Part shown: piece by piece, positions 1 through 8,500 of the stretch
How positions within the stretch are numbered: the stretch's first letter is position 1
How the letters are laid out: each line of letters opens with the position of its first letter
Source: Candidatus Omnitrophota bacterium
GTDB lineage: Bacteria; Omnitrophota; Gorgyraeia; JAGLLT01
Direction of reading: 5' to 3'
Length of the DNA: 41,235 nucleotides
NCBI GenBank assembly: GCA_023140385.1
Contig: JAGLLT010000043.1
Coordinates: forward strand, 1-41,235
Translations under genes and position numbers: made by a program
The notes under the pieces: generated by a model
What the model was told of the DNA's origin: nothing
The model's input: the letters and a program-made list of their open reading frames with translations, nothing else
Databases searched by the model: none

Positions 1-642
1 GTGATTCAGGAATTTTATCATTTAATAGCTAACGGGGTATTAATAGATAATTTTTTGAGCAGTTTGATAAGAGTTTTAATTGGCCTTTCTGCCGGCTCCA
101 TAGCCGGCATAACAGTAGGAATCCTGCTCGGGTATGAACAAAATTTACACAAAGTTACTCATCCTATACTCAGCTTATTTTATCCCATCCCCGCTCTTGG
201 CTGGCTGCCGATTTTAATGCTCTGGTTTGGAATAAGTGAGATGCTGCCGATTATGATTATATTTATATGCTCATTTTTCCCTGTGCTTTATAACACGGTT
301 ACCGGCATTAAAGGTGTAAACAAAGATTTTATTAAAGCCGCGCAAAGCCTTGGGGCGTCTGAATGGAAGGTTTTAACTACAGTAGTTATACCGTTGGCAT
401 TACCCAATATATTTACCGGTTTAAGATTAGAGGCCGGGATGGCCTGGAGGGTAATAATTGCCGCTGAGATGGTTGCTATTCCCACCGGTATTGGAGCGCT
501 CTTAATGAGAGCGGAAAGCTTGCTCCGAATGGATATAATTATAGTGTGTCTGATGGTTTTGGCGATAATGTGTCTATCTTTTGAAAGATTTTTTATCTAC
601 CTTGAACATAAACTTACCCACAAATGGAAACAGTATGCCTAA
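1..642 (+). CDS. NitT/TauT-type ABC transporter permease (5' end cut)
   Basis: Membrane permease of a SsuC/TauC-like importer (binding-protein-dependent transport family). The 213 residues visible are largely hydrophobic, with about five membrane segments. The cytoplasmic EAA-type coupling loop is at about residues 114-145 (AAQSLGAS, then IPLALP). The segment PIPALGWLPILMLWFGISE is typical of nitrate/sulfonate/taurine permeases. Family members are usually about 250 residues, and the first transmembrane helix is missing, so the GTG at base 1 is probably internal and the gene starts upstream of the window. It overlaps the next gene, an ATPase, by 8 bases, so the two are translated together. The substrate cannot be read from the sequence. 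The NifV-like gene downstream hints at a nitrogen-related or carboxylate solute, which is inference only. Confidence 0.88.
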   Translation: MIQEFYHLIANGVLIDNFLSSLIRVLIGLSAGSIAGITVGILLGYEQNLHKVTHPILSLFYPIPALGWLPILMLWFGISEMLPIMIIFICSFFPVLYNTVTGIKGVNKDFIKAAQSLGASEWKVLTTVVIPLALPNIFTGLRLEAGMAWRVIIAAEMVAIPTGIGALLMRAESLLRMDIIIVCLMVLAIMCLSFERFFIYLEHKLTHKWKQYA

Positions 643-1408
643 TATTAGATTAAAAAATATCAACAATTTTATATGTCATGATATAAACCTGGAAATATCT
701 GACAGAGAGTTTTTAGTACTCTGGGGGCCGACAGGCGCGGGAAAAACTACTTTACTTAATACTATCGCCGGGCTGATTGAGCATAAAGGTTCAGTATTGT
801 TTGACGGGAGCCCTGTAGATGAGTTTCCTGTTTATCAAAGAAAGGCAGGCTATCTCTTTCAGAATTTAATCCTGTTTCCTCATTTAAGTGTTAGAGCGAA
901 TATAGCCTATGGACTCCGCGTTCAGGGAAAACCTAAAAGTAAGGTAGAATCAAGAGTGAATGAATTGTTGAGATTAATGAGAATAGAACATCTTGTTTAT
1001 CGCTATCCCAGGGACCTAAGCGGCGGGGAAAAACAGAGGGTTGCTCTGGCGCGGGCTATTGCTCCATCCCCGGAAATTATGCTTTTTGATGAGCCATTAA
1101 ACAGCCTTGATTTTCACACTGCCAGATATTTAAGAACAGAGATTCACAAACTTCACAGAGAATTAGGTTTTACTACCATATATGTTACGCACTGCTTTGA
1201 AGAGGCTTTCGCGTTAGCTGATAGGGTTGCTGTGTTAAAAAACGGCAGGATTGTTCGGACGGGTTTCCCTGAGGACATATTTAAAGAAATTGACTGCGGG
1301 GCGATAGTGGAAAATGGATTTTGTGATTGTCATCAAAGCAATAAAAACAGCGCGGCTCAAATTAAATTAGAAAACAGTAATATCCTGTGCCATTCCAGGA
1401 GGGGATAG
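635..1408 (+). CDS. ABC transporter ATP-binding protein (NitT/TauT type)
   Basis: Energy-coupling ATPase partner of the upstream permease. Motifs in order: Walker A GPTGAGKTT at about residue 31, Q-loop (YLFQN) at about 87, signature LSGGEKQRVALARA at about 130, Walker B IMLFDEP, and H-loop histidine in VTHCFEEA. An earlier ATG at 581 lies deep inside the permease gene. ATG 635 gives the usual N-terminus (MPNIRLKNI) and the compact 8-base overlap, so I prefer it. The C-terminal tail after the nucleotide-binding core is short and carries a few cysteines (FCDC). The last codons form a strong ribosome-binding site (AGGAGGGG) for the next gene. No substrate-binding protein is visible in the window. 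Confidence 0.93.
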   Translation: MPNIRLKNINNFICHDINLEISDREFLVLWGPTGAGKTTLLNTIAGLIEHKGSVLFDGSPVDEFPVYQRKAGYLFQNLILFPHLSVRANIAYGLRVQGKPKSKVESRVNELLRLMRIEHLVYRYPRDLSGGEKQRVALARAIAPSPEIMLFDEPLNSLDFHTARYLRTEIHKLHRELGFTTIYVTHCFEEAFALADRVAVLKNGRIVRTGFPEDIFKEIDCGAIVENGFCDCHQSNKNSAAQIKLENSNILCHSRRG

Positions 1409-2284
1409 GTGAAAAAGGTGATGCTGTGTTTAGCGAAGAAGAAAGCGAAGCGCGAAATCAGGTATACGACAGAAGAAGATTTGCCGGCTATTTTACAAAT
1501 GGCGCTTGAAGAAGGGTGGATATCCGATTTAACTGAATTTCAGACCTTTATTGAACTTAATCCCTTTAGTTGTTTCGTCTATGTGGAAGATGGAAAGGTC
1601 ATCGGGTCTATTATGACTTTTCAGCATAGTCAAAGCGCGTGGATAGGTAATTTCGTTGTCTCCAGGGGGCGCCGGGGAAGGGGAATAGGCAGGGAACTTT
1701 TAACAAGGGCAATTAACTGCCTGGAGGAAAAAAAGAAAAAACAGATTTTTTTGAACGCTGCCTGTGGAGCAGAAGGCCTTTATGAAAAATTTGGTTTTAA
1801 AAAAGTTATGCCGGTAAATCGCTGGCGCGGCAAAGCCGCGAAACCTGTTGAAAAAGGAATGAGTTTTCGGAGAAACATCCCCGACATTTTTAACTTTCTT
1901 AAAGTGGATACTTCTTTATGGAAAGATGAGAGGTTCTCTCTAATTACCCAACTGTCTCTCACGCGCTGTATTTGTTCCCATTATGAGCCTTCCGGGTTCT
2001 TGATGTATGGTAAAGTCGGCCCTGTTGTTATTGTCGGCCCCTGGGAATTAGAAAATGGGGATGAAAAAACAGCAGAAAAATTATTTACTTCCGGACTGTC
2101 TGAATTGGAGTCCCGGAACGAAGTGCTGTTAGATGTTCCATCAGTTAATAAGAAAGCGGAGAGGATTTTGAGTAAGCACAACTTTGAAGTTGTTAGTTCC
2201 ACCTTGTTTATGTGCCGCGGCAGATTGCCGAAGATTAATTTTGACGGGATCTTCAGCTTTGCCACTATGGGTTCGATGGGATAG
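1409..2284 (+). CDS. GNAT family N-acetyltransferase with extra C-terminal acetyltransferase-like domain
   Basis: Predicted acetyl-CoA-dependent acyltransferase. The first half (about residues 15-145) is a GNAT fold. Its acetyl-CoA P-loop is visible as VSRGRRGRGIGRELL, followed by NAACGAEGLYEKFGFKKV, the usual last strand and helix. The second half (about 150-290) resembles the C-terminal domain of YitH/HolE-like two-domain acetyltransferases. The GTG start at 1409 directly abuts the stop of the ABC ATPase gene and has AGGAGG about seven bases upstream. The next gene follows after two bases, so transporter, GNAT and NifV-like genes form one operon. The substrate is unknown. An amino or amide compound brought in by the transporter is possible, but that is inference. 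Confidence 0.85.
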   Translation: MKKVMLCLAKKKAKREIRYTTEEDLPAILQMALEEGWISDLTEFQTFIELNPFSCFVYVEDGKVIGSIMTFQHSQSAWIGNFVVSRGRRGRGIGRELLTRAINCLEEKKKKQIFLNAACGAEGLYEKFGFKKVMPVNRWRGKAAKPVEKGMSFRRNIPDIFNFLKVDTSLWKDERFSLITQLSLTRCICSHYEPSGFLMYGKVGPVVIVGPWELENGDEKTAEKLFTSGLSELESRNEVLLDVPSVNKKAERILSKHNFEVVSSTLFMCRGRLPKINFDGIFSFATMGSMG

Positions 2285-2286
2285 CA

Positions 2287-3414
2287 ATGAAGAAAATAAT
2301 TATTAATGATACAACCTTAAGGGACGGTGAGCAGGCGGCGGGCGTTGCTTTTACTATTAATGAAAAAGTAAAAATAGCCGCTTTGCTTAATAATATTGGA
2401 ATACAGGAAATAGAAGCGGGTATACCCGCAATGGGAGAGATTGAAAAGAAGGTAATAAGGAAGATTTTGGATAAAAATTTAAAGGCAAGGATAACGGGTT
2501 GGAATAGAGCTGTTTTAAAGGATATAGATGAGTCCGTTGAATGCGGGCTTACTTCAATAAGTATCTCTCTGCCTGTTTCAGATATTCATATAAATTATAA
2601 ACTGAATAAAACAAGAAAATGGATAATAGAGCGGATTAAGAAAGCAATAGGTTATGCCAAGAGGCATAAGCTATATCTAATCGTAAGCGCTGAAGACGCC
2701 TCAAGAGCTAATTTTGACTTTTTAATCGAATACGTAGAAACAATAAAAAAAGAAGGAGCTGATAGGTTTAGATTTTGCGATACCGTGGGTATTTTAGAAC
2801 CATTTAAGATATTTAGTATAATTAAATGTATTCGCCAGGCGGTTAATATTGATATAGAGGTTCATACTCATAATGATTTCGGACTTGCGACAGCCAACGC
2901 CCTTGCCGGCATTTCTGCCGGAGCTCGTTTTGTAAGTACAACGGTAACCGGCCTCGGAGAGCGTGCCGGGAATGCGGCATTAGAAGAAATTATTATGGCT
3001 TTAAAATATATTTATGCTGTTAAGCTAAAAGTAAATATCAAAAAGCTGCCTCAATTATCTAAATTTGTAAGTAAAGTATCAGGGAGAGAAATTCCCCGGG
3101 GAAAACCTATAATAGGCAAAAGTTGTTTTCTGCATGAATCCGGTATACATCAGGACGGAATAATAAAAAAACAGGTAACTTATGAACCTTTTGAACCATC
3201 TGCTATTGGAAAGAGGAATCAGCTGGTATTTGGTAAACATTCAGGAAAGGCGGCAATCAGATATTTTCTTGAGAAGAAAAACATAAAGGTAGGCAGTGAT
3301 ATAACAGGTAAGATTTTAGAGGAAGTAAGGTATAAATCCACTGCTTTAAAGCGCTGTCTTTCAGATAGAGAAATTTATTCTTTATATAAAAAATTCACCG
3401 GATGCCCGAATTAA
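2287..3414 (+). CDS. nifV: NifV-like homocitrate synthase (DRE-TIM metallolyase)
   Basis: Condenses acetyl-CoA with a 2-oxo acid. The closest remembered relative is nitrogenase-associated homocitrate synthase NifV. Visible family features: DTTLRDGEQAAGVAF at residues 8-22, EAGIPAMGE, SISLPVSD, the metal-binding HTHNDFGLATANAL, VTGLGERAGNAALEE (nearly identical to NifV), and the C-terminal HESGIHQDG and FGKHSGKAA. Length (375) matches NifV, and the protein lacks the long regulatory domain of LeuA. Homocitrate serves either the FeMo-cofactor of nitrogenase or the aminoadipate/coenzyme B routes. No nif structural gene is in the window, so the role is open. Isopropylmalate or citramalate synthase activity is a less likely alternative. 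It ends the transporter-GNAT operon. Confidence 0.85.
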   Translation: MKKIIINDTTLRDGEQAAGVAFTINEKVKIAALLNNIGIQEIEAGIPAMGEIEKKVIRKILDKNLKARITGWNRAVLKDIDESVECGLTSISISLPVSDIHINYKLNKTRKWIIERIKKAIGYAKRHKLYLIVSAEDASRANFDFLIEYVETIKKEGADRFRFCDTVGILEPFKIFSIIKCIRQAVNIDIEVHTHNDFGLATANALAGISAGARFVSTTVTGLGERAGNAALEEIIMALKYIYAVKLKVNIKKLPQLSKFVSKVSGREIPRGKPIIGKSCFLHESGIHQDGIIKKQVTYEPFEPSAIGKRNQLVFGKHSGKAAIRYFLEKKNIKVGSDITGKILEEVRYKSTALKRCLSDREIYSLYKKFTGCPN

Positions 3415-3474
3415 AGAAAAAGGTTACCAAAAGGAGAGATTTTTTACTTTAATATAAAGAAGCTTAAAAAATAA

Positions 3475-3562
3475 GCACAGTGTTTGTGTAAGTAAGTAGT
3501 TTTAAAGGATTGAACAAAGACGTTCTATCAAAATCAAAATGATTTTTTTAGAACGTTTTTTT
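3475..3562 (+). promoter_or_regulatory. ANTAR-type two-hairpin leader with overlapping terminator, upstream of glnA
   Basis: P1 is GCAC (3475-3478), loop AGTGTTT, GTGT (3486-3489). P2 is GAAC (3512-3515), hexaloop AAAGAC (3516-3521), GTTC (3522-3525). Both loops have A at position 1 and G at position 4, the hallmark of RNAs bound by ANTAR-domain antiterminators such as EutV and NasR. The 3' arm of P2 is also the 5' arm of the terminator at 3520-3562, so the two structures exclude each other. P1 here has a seven-base loop and is the weaker half. The promoter is not clear. Confidence 0.72.
3520..3562 (+). terminator. Intrinsic terminator in the glnA leader (attenuator)
   Basis: The outer stem is ACGTTCT (3520-3526) with AGAACGT (3550-3556). 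An inner A/T stem of AAAATCA (3530-3536) with TGATTTT (3540-3546) extends it, and a run of T follows to 3562. It sits 280 bases before glnA and not at the end of a gene, which fits conditional termination. It would also stop read-through from the nifV-like gene. Confidence 0.75.
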
Positions 3563-3652
3563 ATGGAGACTACTCTTGACAGTAGGGATGTTAAGGGGGC
3601 AACAATTTTACAACTCTCGGCGGAATTAATTAAGGAAGTTAATAGACTCCTT

Positions 3653-3763
3653 GCTTAAACAAAGGTAAAGTTCTCCCCCGTGGAATTCGGAGAATTCCCG
3701 GGACTAAGTCCTCGGAATTTCACAGTGTGAAATTCCAGAGGGTTCGATAATTTACCTTTAAGC
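3653..3763 (+). repeat. Nested palindromic structure in the glnA leader
   Basis: A closing stem pairs AAAGGTAAA (3661-3669) with TTTACCTTT (3751-3759) and is extended by GCTTAA/TTAAGC outside. Inside lie three further hairpins: GGAATTC/GAATTCC (about 3682-3698), GGACT/AGTCC, and CCTCGGAATTTCAC pairing with GTGAAATTCC-A-GAGG (about 3710-3741). The arrangement could be a multi-branched leader RNA or an inserted REP/MITE-like palindrome. It matches no riboswitch I can identify. This and the next hairpin fill most of the gene-free 3415-3839 stretch. Confidence 0.55.
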
Positions 3764-3777
3764 TTCGGAGTTAATTC

Positions 3778-3819
3778 GGGCAGATCAGTTATGTTCACTT
3801 TGTTCCATAACAGATGCCC
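3778..3819 (+). promoter_or_regulatory. Hairpin immediately upstream of the glnA ribosome-binding site
   Basis: GGGCA (3778-3782) pairs with TGCCC (3815-3819), and GTTATG (3788-3793) with CATAAC (3806-3811), with an internal loop GATCA/AGA between them. It ends five bases before the AAGGAG at 3825-3830 that serves the ATG at 3840, so it could modulate translation or RNA stability. No known motif was recognised. Confidence 0.5.
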
Positions 3820-3839
3820 TCATTAAGGAGAATAAAGAA

Positions 3840-5171
3840 ATGGCGAAGAAGACAAAAGCGGATATTTTGAAGATTGTTAAGGAGCAGGATGTGAAGTTTA
3901 TCAGGCTTTGGTTTACGGATATTCTAGGCCAGGTAAAAAGTTTCGCGATTACGGACAAGGAGCTGGAGGACGCGTTAGAGAGGGGTATGGGTTTTGACGG
4001 CTCGTCAATTACCGGATACCAGGATATTGAGGAATCGGATATGATTGCTATGCCTGATCCCGATACCTTTGCTATCCTTCCCTGGAGGCCTCAGGAGAAG
4101 GCTGTTGCCAGGATGATTTGCGATGTACTTAATCCGGATAGGACTCCTTATGAAGGTGATCCGCGATACGTATTAAAAAAGGCTCTGAAGAGAGCGGGCG
4201 AAATGGGATTTGACCACTTTTATCTGGGGCCTGAACTTGAATTTTTCTATTTCAAAAATGATCAAGGTACAGAAACGCTGGATAAGGGGGGTTACTTTGA
4301 CCTGACTACTCTTGATGTTGCCAGTGATTTAAGACGTGAAACGGTTTTGGCTTTGGAAAAAATGGGAGTGCATGTGGAGTATTCTCATCATGAAGTTGCG
4401 CCGTCACAGCATGAAATAGATATGCGTTACGATGATGCTTTGAAGATGGCCGATGATGTGATAACGTACAGAATAATTGTTAAAGAAATAGCTAACAAGT
4501 TCGGTGTTTACGCGACCTTTATGCCTAAACCGGTATTCGGTGAGAATGGTTCGGGGATGCACACTCATCAGTCATTATTTAAAGGTGGAAAGAACACATT
4601 TTTTGACCCGGAGGCAAAAGATAATCTTTCAGATATTGCTCAAAGTTATATCGCCGGCCTTTTAAAACACTCTAAAGAGATATGTTCAATATTTGCTCAG
4701 ACAACCAACTCGTATAAAAGGTTGATTCCCGGTTATGAAGCGCCTGTTTATATAGCGTGGAGCCGCAGAAATAGAAGCGCGCTTGTCAGGGTACCGCTTT
4801 ACCACCCGGGAATGGAGAAGGCAACGCGCTGTGAATTTAGAGCCTGTGACCCGGCCTGCAATCCCTATCTTACCTTCGCGGCAATGCTTCACGCGGGATT
4901 GGAAGGTATAGAAAAGGGCTATAAGGTACCTGAAGCTATGGAGCAAAACCTATACGGACTGACGGATATAGAGAGGAAGGAGAGAGGGATAGAGACTCTT
5001 CCGGATAACCTTGGCTTTGCCATAGCCATAACGGAAGAAAGTGAACTTGTGAAAAAAGTTCTTGGAGATCACATATTTCCGAGATTTATTGAACTAAAGA
5101 AAAAAGAATGGAATGAGTATAGAATTCAGGTTTCACAGTTCGAACTTGATAAGTATCTCTCCATACTATAA
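3840..5171 (+). CDS. glnA: Glutamine synthetase, type I (short form)
   Basis: Cytoplasmic ATP-dependent ligation of ammonium to glutamate. At 443 residues it matches the compact GSI-alpha class (Bacillus/Thermotoga size). Visible motifs: GFDGSSI at about 51, the LGPELEFF metal-binding segment, NGSGMHTHQS with the catalytic-site histidine, NSYKRLIPGYEAPVYIAWS (ATP site), and the R-rich NRSALVRVP. The segment NLYGLTDIERKERGI has the spacing of unadenylylated alpha-type enzymes and not the NLYDLPPEE loop modified by GlnE. Control is therefore more likely through its leader, which carries an ANTAR-like attenuator and a stem-loop before the AAGGAG site. A second, longer glnA lies at 36883. Downstream are a Fis-like gene and gltBD, together the GS-GOGAT cycle. 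Confidence 0.97.
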   Translation: MAKKTKADILKIVKEQDVKFIRLWFTDILGQVKSFAITDKELEDALERGMGFDGSSITGYQDIEESDMIAMPDPDTFAILPWRPQEKAVARMICDVLNPDRTPYEGDPRYVLKKALKRAGEMGFDHFYLGPELEFFYFKNDQGTETLDKGGYFDLTTLDVASDLRRETVLALEKMGVHVEYSHHEVAPSQHEIDMRYDDALKMADDVITYRIIVKEIANKFGVYATFMPKPVFGENGSGMHTHQSLFKGGKNTFFDPEAKDNLSDIAQSYIAGLLKHSKEICSIFAQTTNSYKRLIPGYEAPVYIAWSRRNRSALVRVPLYHPGMEKATRCEFRACDPACNPYLTFAAMLHAGLEGIEKGYKVPEAMEQNLYGLTDIERKERGIETLPDNLGFAIAITEESELVKKVLGDHIFPRFIELKKKEWNEYRIQVSQFELDKYLSIL

Positions 5172-5269
5172 AAAAATACCCCTTATAAGCTAAAACCTTT
5201 TTTTGCCGACGTGTGCTTAAAATTTAATCAGATGGTGTTTAAGAAAACGTTGTAGAGCAGGGGGAGGAG

Positions 5270-5566
5270 ATGTTGTATAATATGAATAACGTTAAAATAG
5301 ACGATAGGCTAAAAAAAATCCATAAAAAGGCGGGTTCCGAACGAAAGGAGTTCAACCTTAAACAAGTAATGGCAGAGCTGGATAAATTTTTTGTCATTAG
5401 CAAAGAAAGGAATCTCTACAGGTTGATACTGTCAAAGATGGAAGAGCCGCTCATAAAGAATGTCTTGAATGAAACGGGAGGCAACAAGCGAAAGGCAGCT
5501 CAGATATTAGGGATAAACCGCAACACTCTATATGTAAAAATTAAAAGGCTTGGAATTGGACATTAG
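5270..5566 (+). CDS. Stand-alone Fis/NtrC-type helix-turn-helix protein
   Basis: Small DNA-binding protein of 98 residues. The C-terminal 40 residues (from about 57) are a Fis-family helix-turn-helix (NETGGNKRKAAQILGINRNT, then LYVKIKRLGI), the same fold that ends NtrC-type activators. No sigma-54 AAA+ domain or receiver precedes it. The first half is charged and unassigned. It sits between glnA and gltB, 98 bases after glnA and 29 bases before gltB, so it is probably co-transcribed and may regulate this nitrogen operon. A GGGGAGGAG ribosome-binding site lies very close to ATG 5270. TTG 5273 or ATG 5282 are possible alternative starts. A truncated NtrC descendant is another reading. Confidence 0.8.
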   Translation: MLYNMNNVKIDDRLKKIHKKAGSERKEFNLKQVMAELDKFFVISKERNLYRLILSKMEEPLIKNVLNETGGNKRKAAQILGINRNTLYVKIKRLGIGH

Positions 5567-5595
5567 CTTAATCCGGAATATTTTGGTGATAACCT

Positions 5596-8500
5596 ATGAA
5601 GTACAATCATTTTCCTCAAAAACAAGGATTATATGACCCGCAGTTTGAAAAGGATTCCTGTGGCGTTGGTTTTTTATGCGACGTTAAGGGCAGGAGGTCA
5701 AACAGCATTGTTAAAAAATCAATAAAGGTTTTAGAGAGGCTGGCTCACAGGGGTGCCGTAGGTTCTGATCCTAAAACAGGTGACGGTGCGGGAATTTTGA
5801 TTCAAATTCCGCATATTTTTTTTTCTAAAACAGCTGATGAAGCGGAGATTAATTTGCCCGCAGAGGGTGAATATGGGACAGGTTTAATCTTTCTGCCTAC
5901 CGACACTAAAGAACGTTTATTTTGCAAGGGCGTTTTTGAAAAGGTTATTAAAAGTGAAGAACAGATTGTTCTTGGCTGGCGGGATGTTCCCGTGGATAAT
6001 TCAGTTATCGGAAAAGCCGCCAGGGAAAGCGAGCCTGCCATTGAACAGGTTTTTATTGCTAAAAACAGGAATATTAAAACAGAGATAGAGTTCGAAAGAA
6101 GGCTTTATCTTATCAGGAAAAGGATAGAAAGCTTTATCCGCGCTTCAAAGTTAAAGCAAAAGTCATTTTTTTATATTACCAATCTTTCCTGCCGAACATT
6201 TCTGTATAAAGGCCTTTTAATGCCCGGCCAAGTTAAGAATTTTTTCCTTGACCTTAAAGATAAAAGCGTAAAGAGTGCTATTGCCTTAGTCCATTCCAGA
6301 TATAGTACCAACACTTTTCCCACTTGGGACTTGTCTCAGCCCTTCAGGGCTTTAGCCCATAACGGAGAGATTAATACCCTGCGGGGCAATATCAACTGGA
6401 TGAATGGGCGGGAAGGTTTATTAAAGAGCCCTCTTTTCAAAGATAACATTGAAAAGATAAAACCGGTAATCATTCCCGGCGGCAGCGACTCAGCGGCTAT
6501 TGATAACGTTTTTGAACTTTTAATGTTATCAGGCAGATCCCTTGCCCATTCAATGATGATGCTTATTCCTAACGCCTGGGAGCAGAATAGGCTGTTGGAT
6601 AAGAAGTTAAAAGATTTTTACAAATATCATGCCTGTATAATGGAGCCGTGGGACGGCCCGGCGGCTATTGCCTTTACAGATGGGAAAAAAATAGGCGCTG
6701 TGCTTGACAGAAACGGCCTGCGCCCCGCGCGTTATATCGTTACCCGGCAGGATCTTGTTGTTATGTCCTCTGAGGTTGGTGTTTTGGATATAAAACCCGA
6801 TGATATACGGCTATCCGGCAGGCTTGAGCCGGGAAAAATGCTTTTTATAGATACGGAAAAAGAAAAAATTATTGATGATTGGAGGATAAAGGAGGTTGTT
6901 TCAACTCAACGTCCATATGGACTATGGCTTAAAAAGCATCTGGTCGAAATGAATGAACTGCCGTCTGCCAGTAGCAAAAAAGAGGTGCCTTCTGACATAT
7001 TAACCTCTATGAAAGTTTTTGGCTACACACGCGAAGACCTGAAAAAGGTAATTAAACCTATGGCCGAGAGCGGAAGCGAGCCCATAGGGGCCATGGGAAA
7101 TGATACACCCCACGCGATTCTCTCAAAAAATCATCAGCTTACCTACAACTATTTTAAACAGCTCTTTGCTCAGGTGACTAATCCGGCTATTGACCCCATA
7201 AGAGAAAATCTGGTTATGAGCCTGGAAACTTTTATCGGGCCCGCCCGGAACCTCCTGGCAGAGACCCCTTCTCATTGTCACCGGCTTAGAGTCAAAGAGC
7301 CAATTCTTACGAATGATAATTTAGAAAAAATCCGCCGCGTGAATACTGAAAAGTTTAAAACCAAAACCGTTTCTCTTCTTTTTAACGCTGATCGTGAAAA
7401 TAATTTTTTAAAAGCGGTAGATAGGATTTGCAAAGAAGTTGTATTGGCTGTAGAGAAAGGTTATACCTTTATTATTTTAAGTGACCGTGGTGTAAATTCA
7501 AGGCAAGCAGCTTTGCCCGCTCTTTTAGCCGCTGGGGCAGTGCATCATCACCTTATCAGAAAGGCATTGAGAACGCGGATTGGAATTATTGTAGAAAGCG
7601 CTGAGCCTAAGGAGGTGCATCACTTCGGGCTTCTTTTCGGCTACGGCGCCGATTGCGTTAATCCTTATCTGGCCTATGAGTCGCTTAAGTATTTAGTTGA
7701 TGAAGGTGAACTGGATATAAGCTATAAAATAGCCTTGAAGAATTACAGAAAGGCTGTTAATAAAGGAATCTTAAAAATTCTTTCTAAGATAGGTATCTCT
7801 ACGCTTCAAAGTTACAGGGGGGCTCAAATATTTGAGGCGTTAGGCTTGAATGATGAAGTAATTAACAAATGTTTTTGCGGGACAACGTCGCGCATCGGAG
7901 GCGCGGACTTTAAAGTAATTGCCCGGGAAACAATTTCGCGCCACAGTGAAGCTTATGGTGAGAAGAAATCGAGGTTATCTCATCTCAAAACAGGAGGGTT
8001 ATATCAGTGGAAAAGGGATGGCGAATTTCATTTGTGGAATCCCCGAAGCATTGCCTGTTTGCAGGAAGCCGCCAGAAAAGGCGACTATGATAAATATAAA
8101 GAGTTTGCTTGTATTATTAATAATCAATCTCAAAACCCAACGACTCTGCGAAGTCTTCTTAAATTCAAGAAGACAAAGCCAATTTCCATTAACAAGGTAG
8201 AACCGGCACGCGATATATTAAAGCGTTTCGCGACCGGGGCAATGAGTTTTGGTTCTATCAGCCGGGAGACTCACGAAATTTTAGCTATAACTATGAATAG
8301 AATAGGCGGCCGTTCAAATACCGGAGAAGGCGGAGAAGACCCCGCGAGATTTAAACGACTGGCTAACGGAGACTTAAAGCGGAGCGCGATAAAACAGATT
8401 GCCTCAGGCCGTTTTGGAGTATCGACAAACTACCTTGTTAACGCGGATGAACTGCAAATTAAAATAGCCCAGGGGGCCAAGCCCGGTGAAGGCGGGCAGC

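Noticed and set aside
3563-3658. 31-codon ORF (METTLDSRDV...) directly after the glnA leader terminator
   Set aside because: It has no ribosome-binding site (the T-run precedes the ATG) and no recognisable similarity; probably chance.
3475-3839. Known glutamine riboswitch (glnA RNA)
   Set aside because: I could not match the conserved glnA-motif core sequences; the structures seen fit ANTAR hairpins plus an unidentified palindromic region.
7919-8200. Open frame on the + strand inside gltB
   Set aside because: Out-of-frame shadow within an intact, well-conserved gltB.
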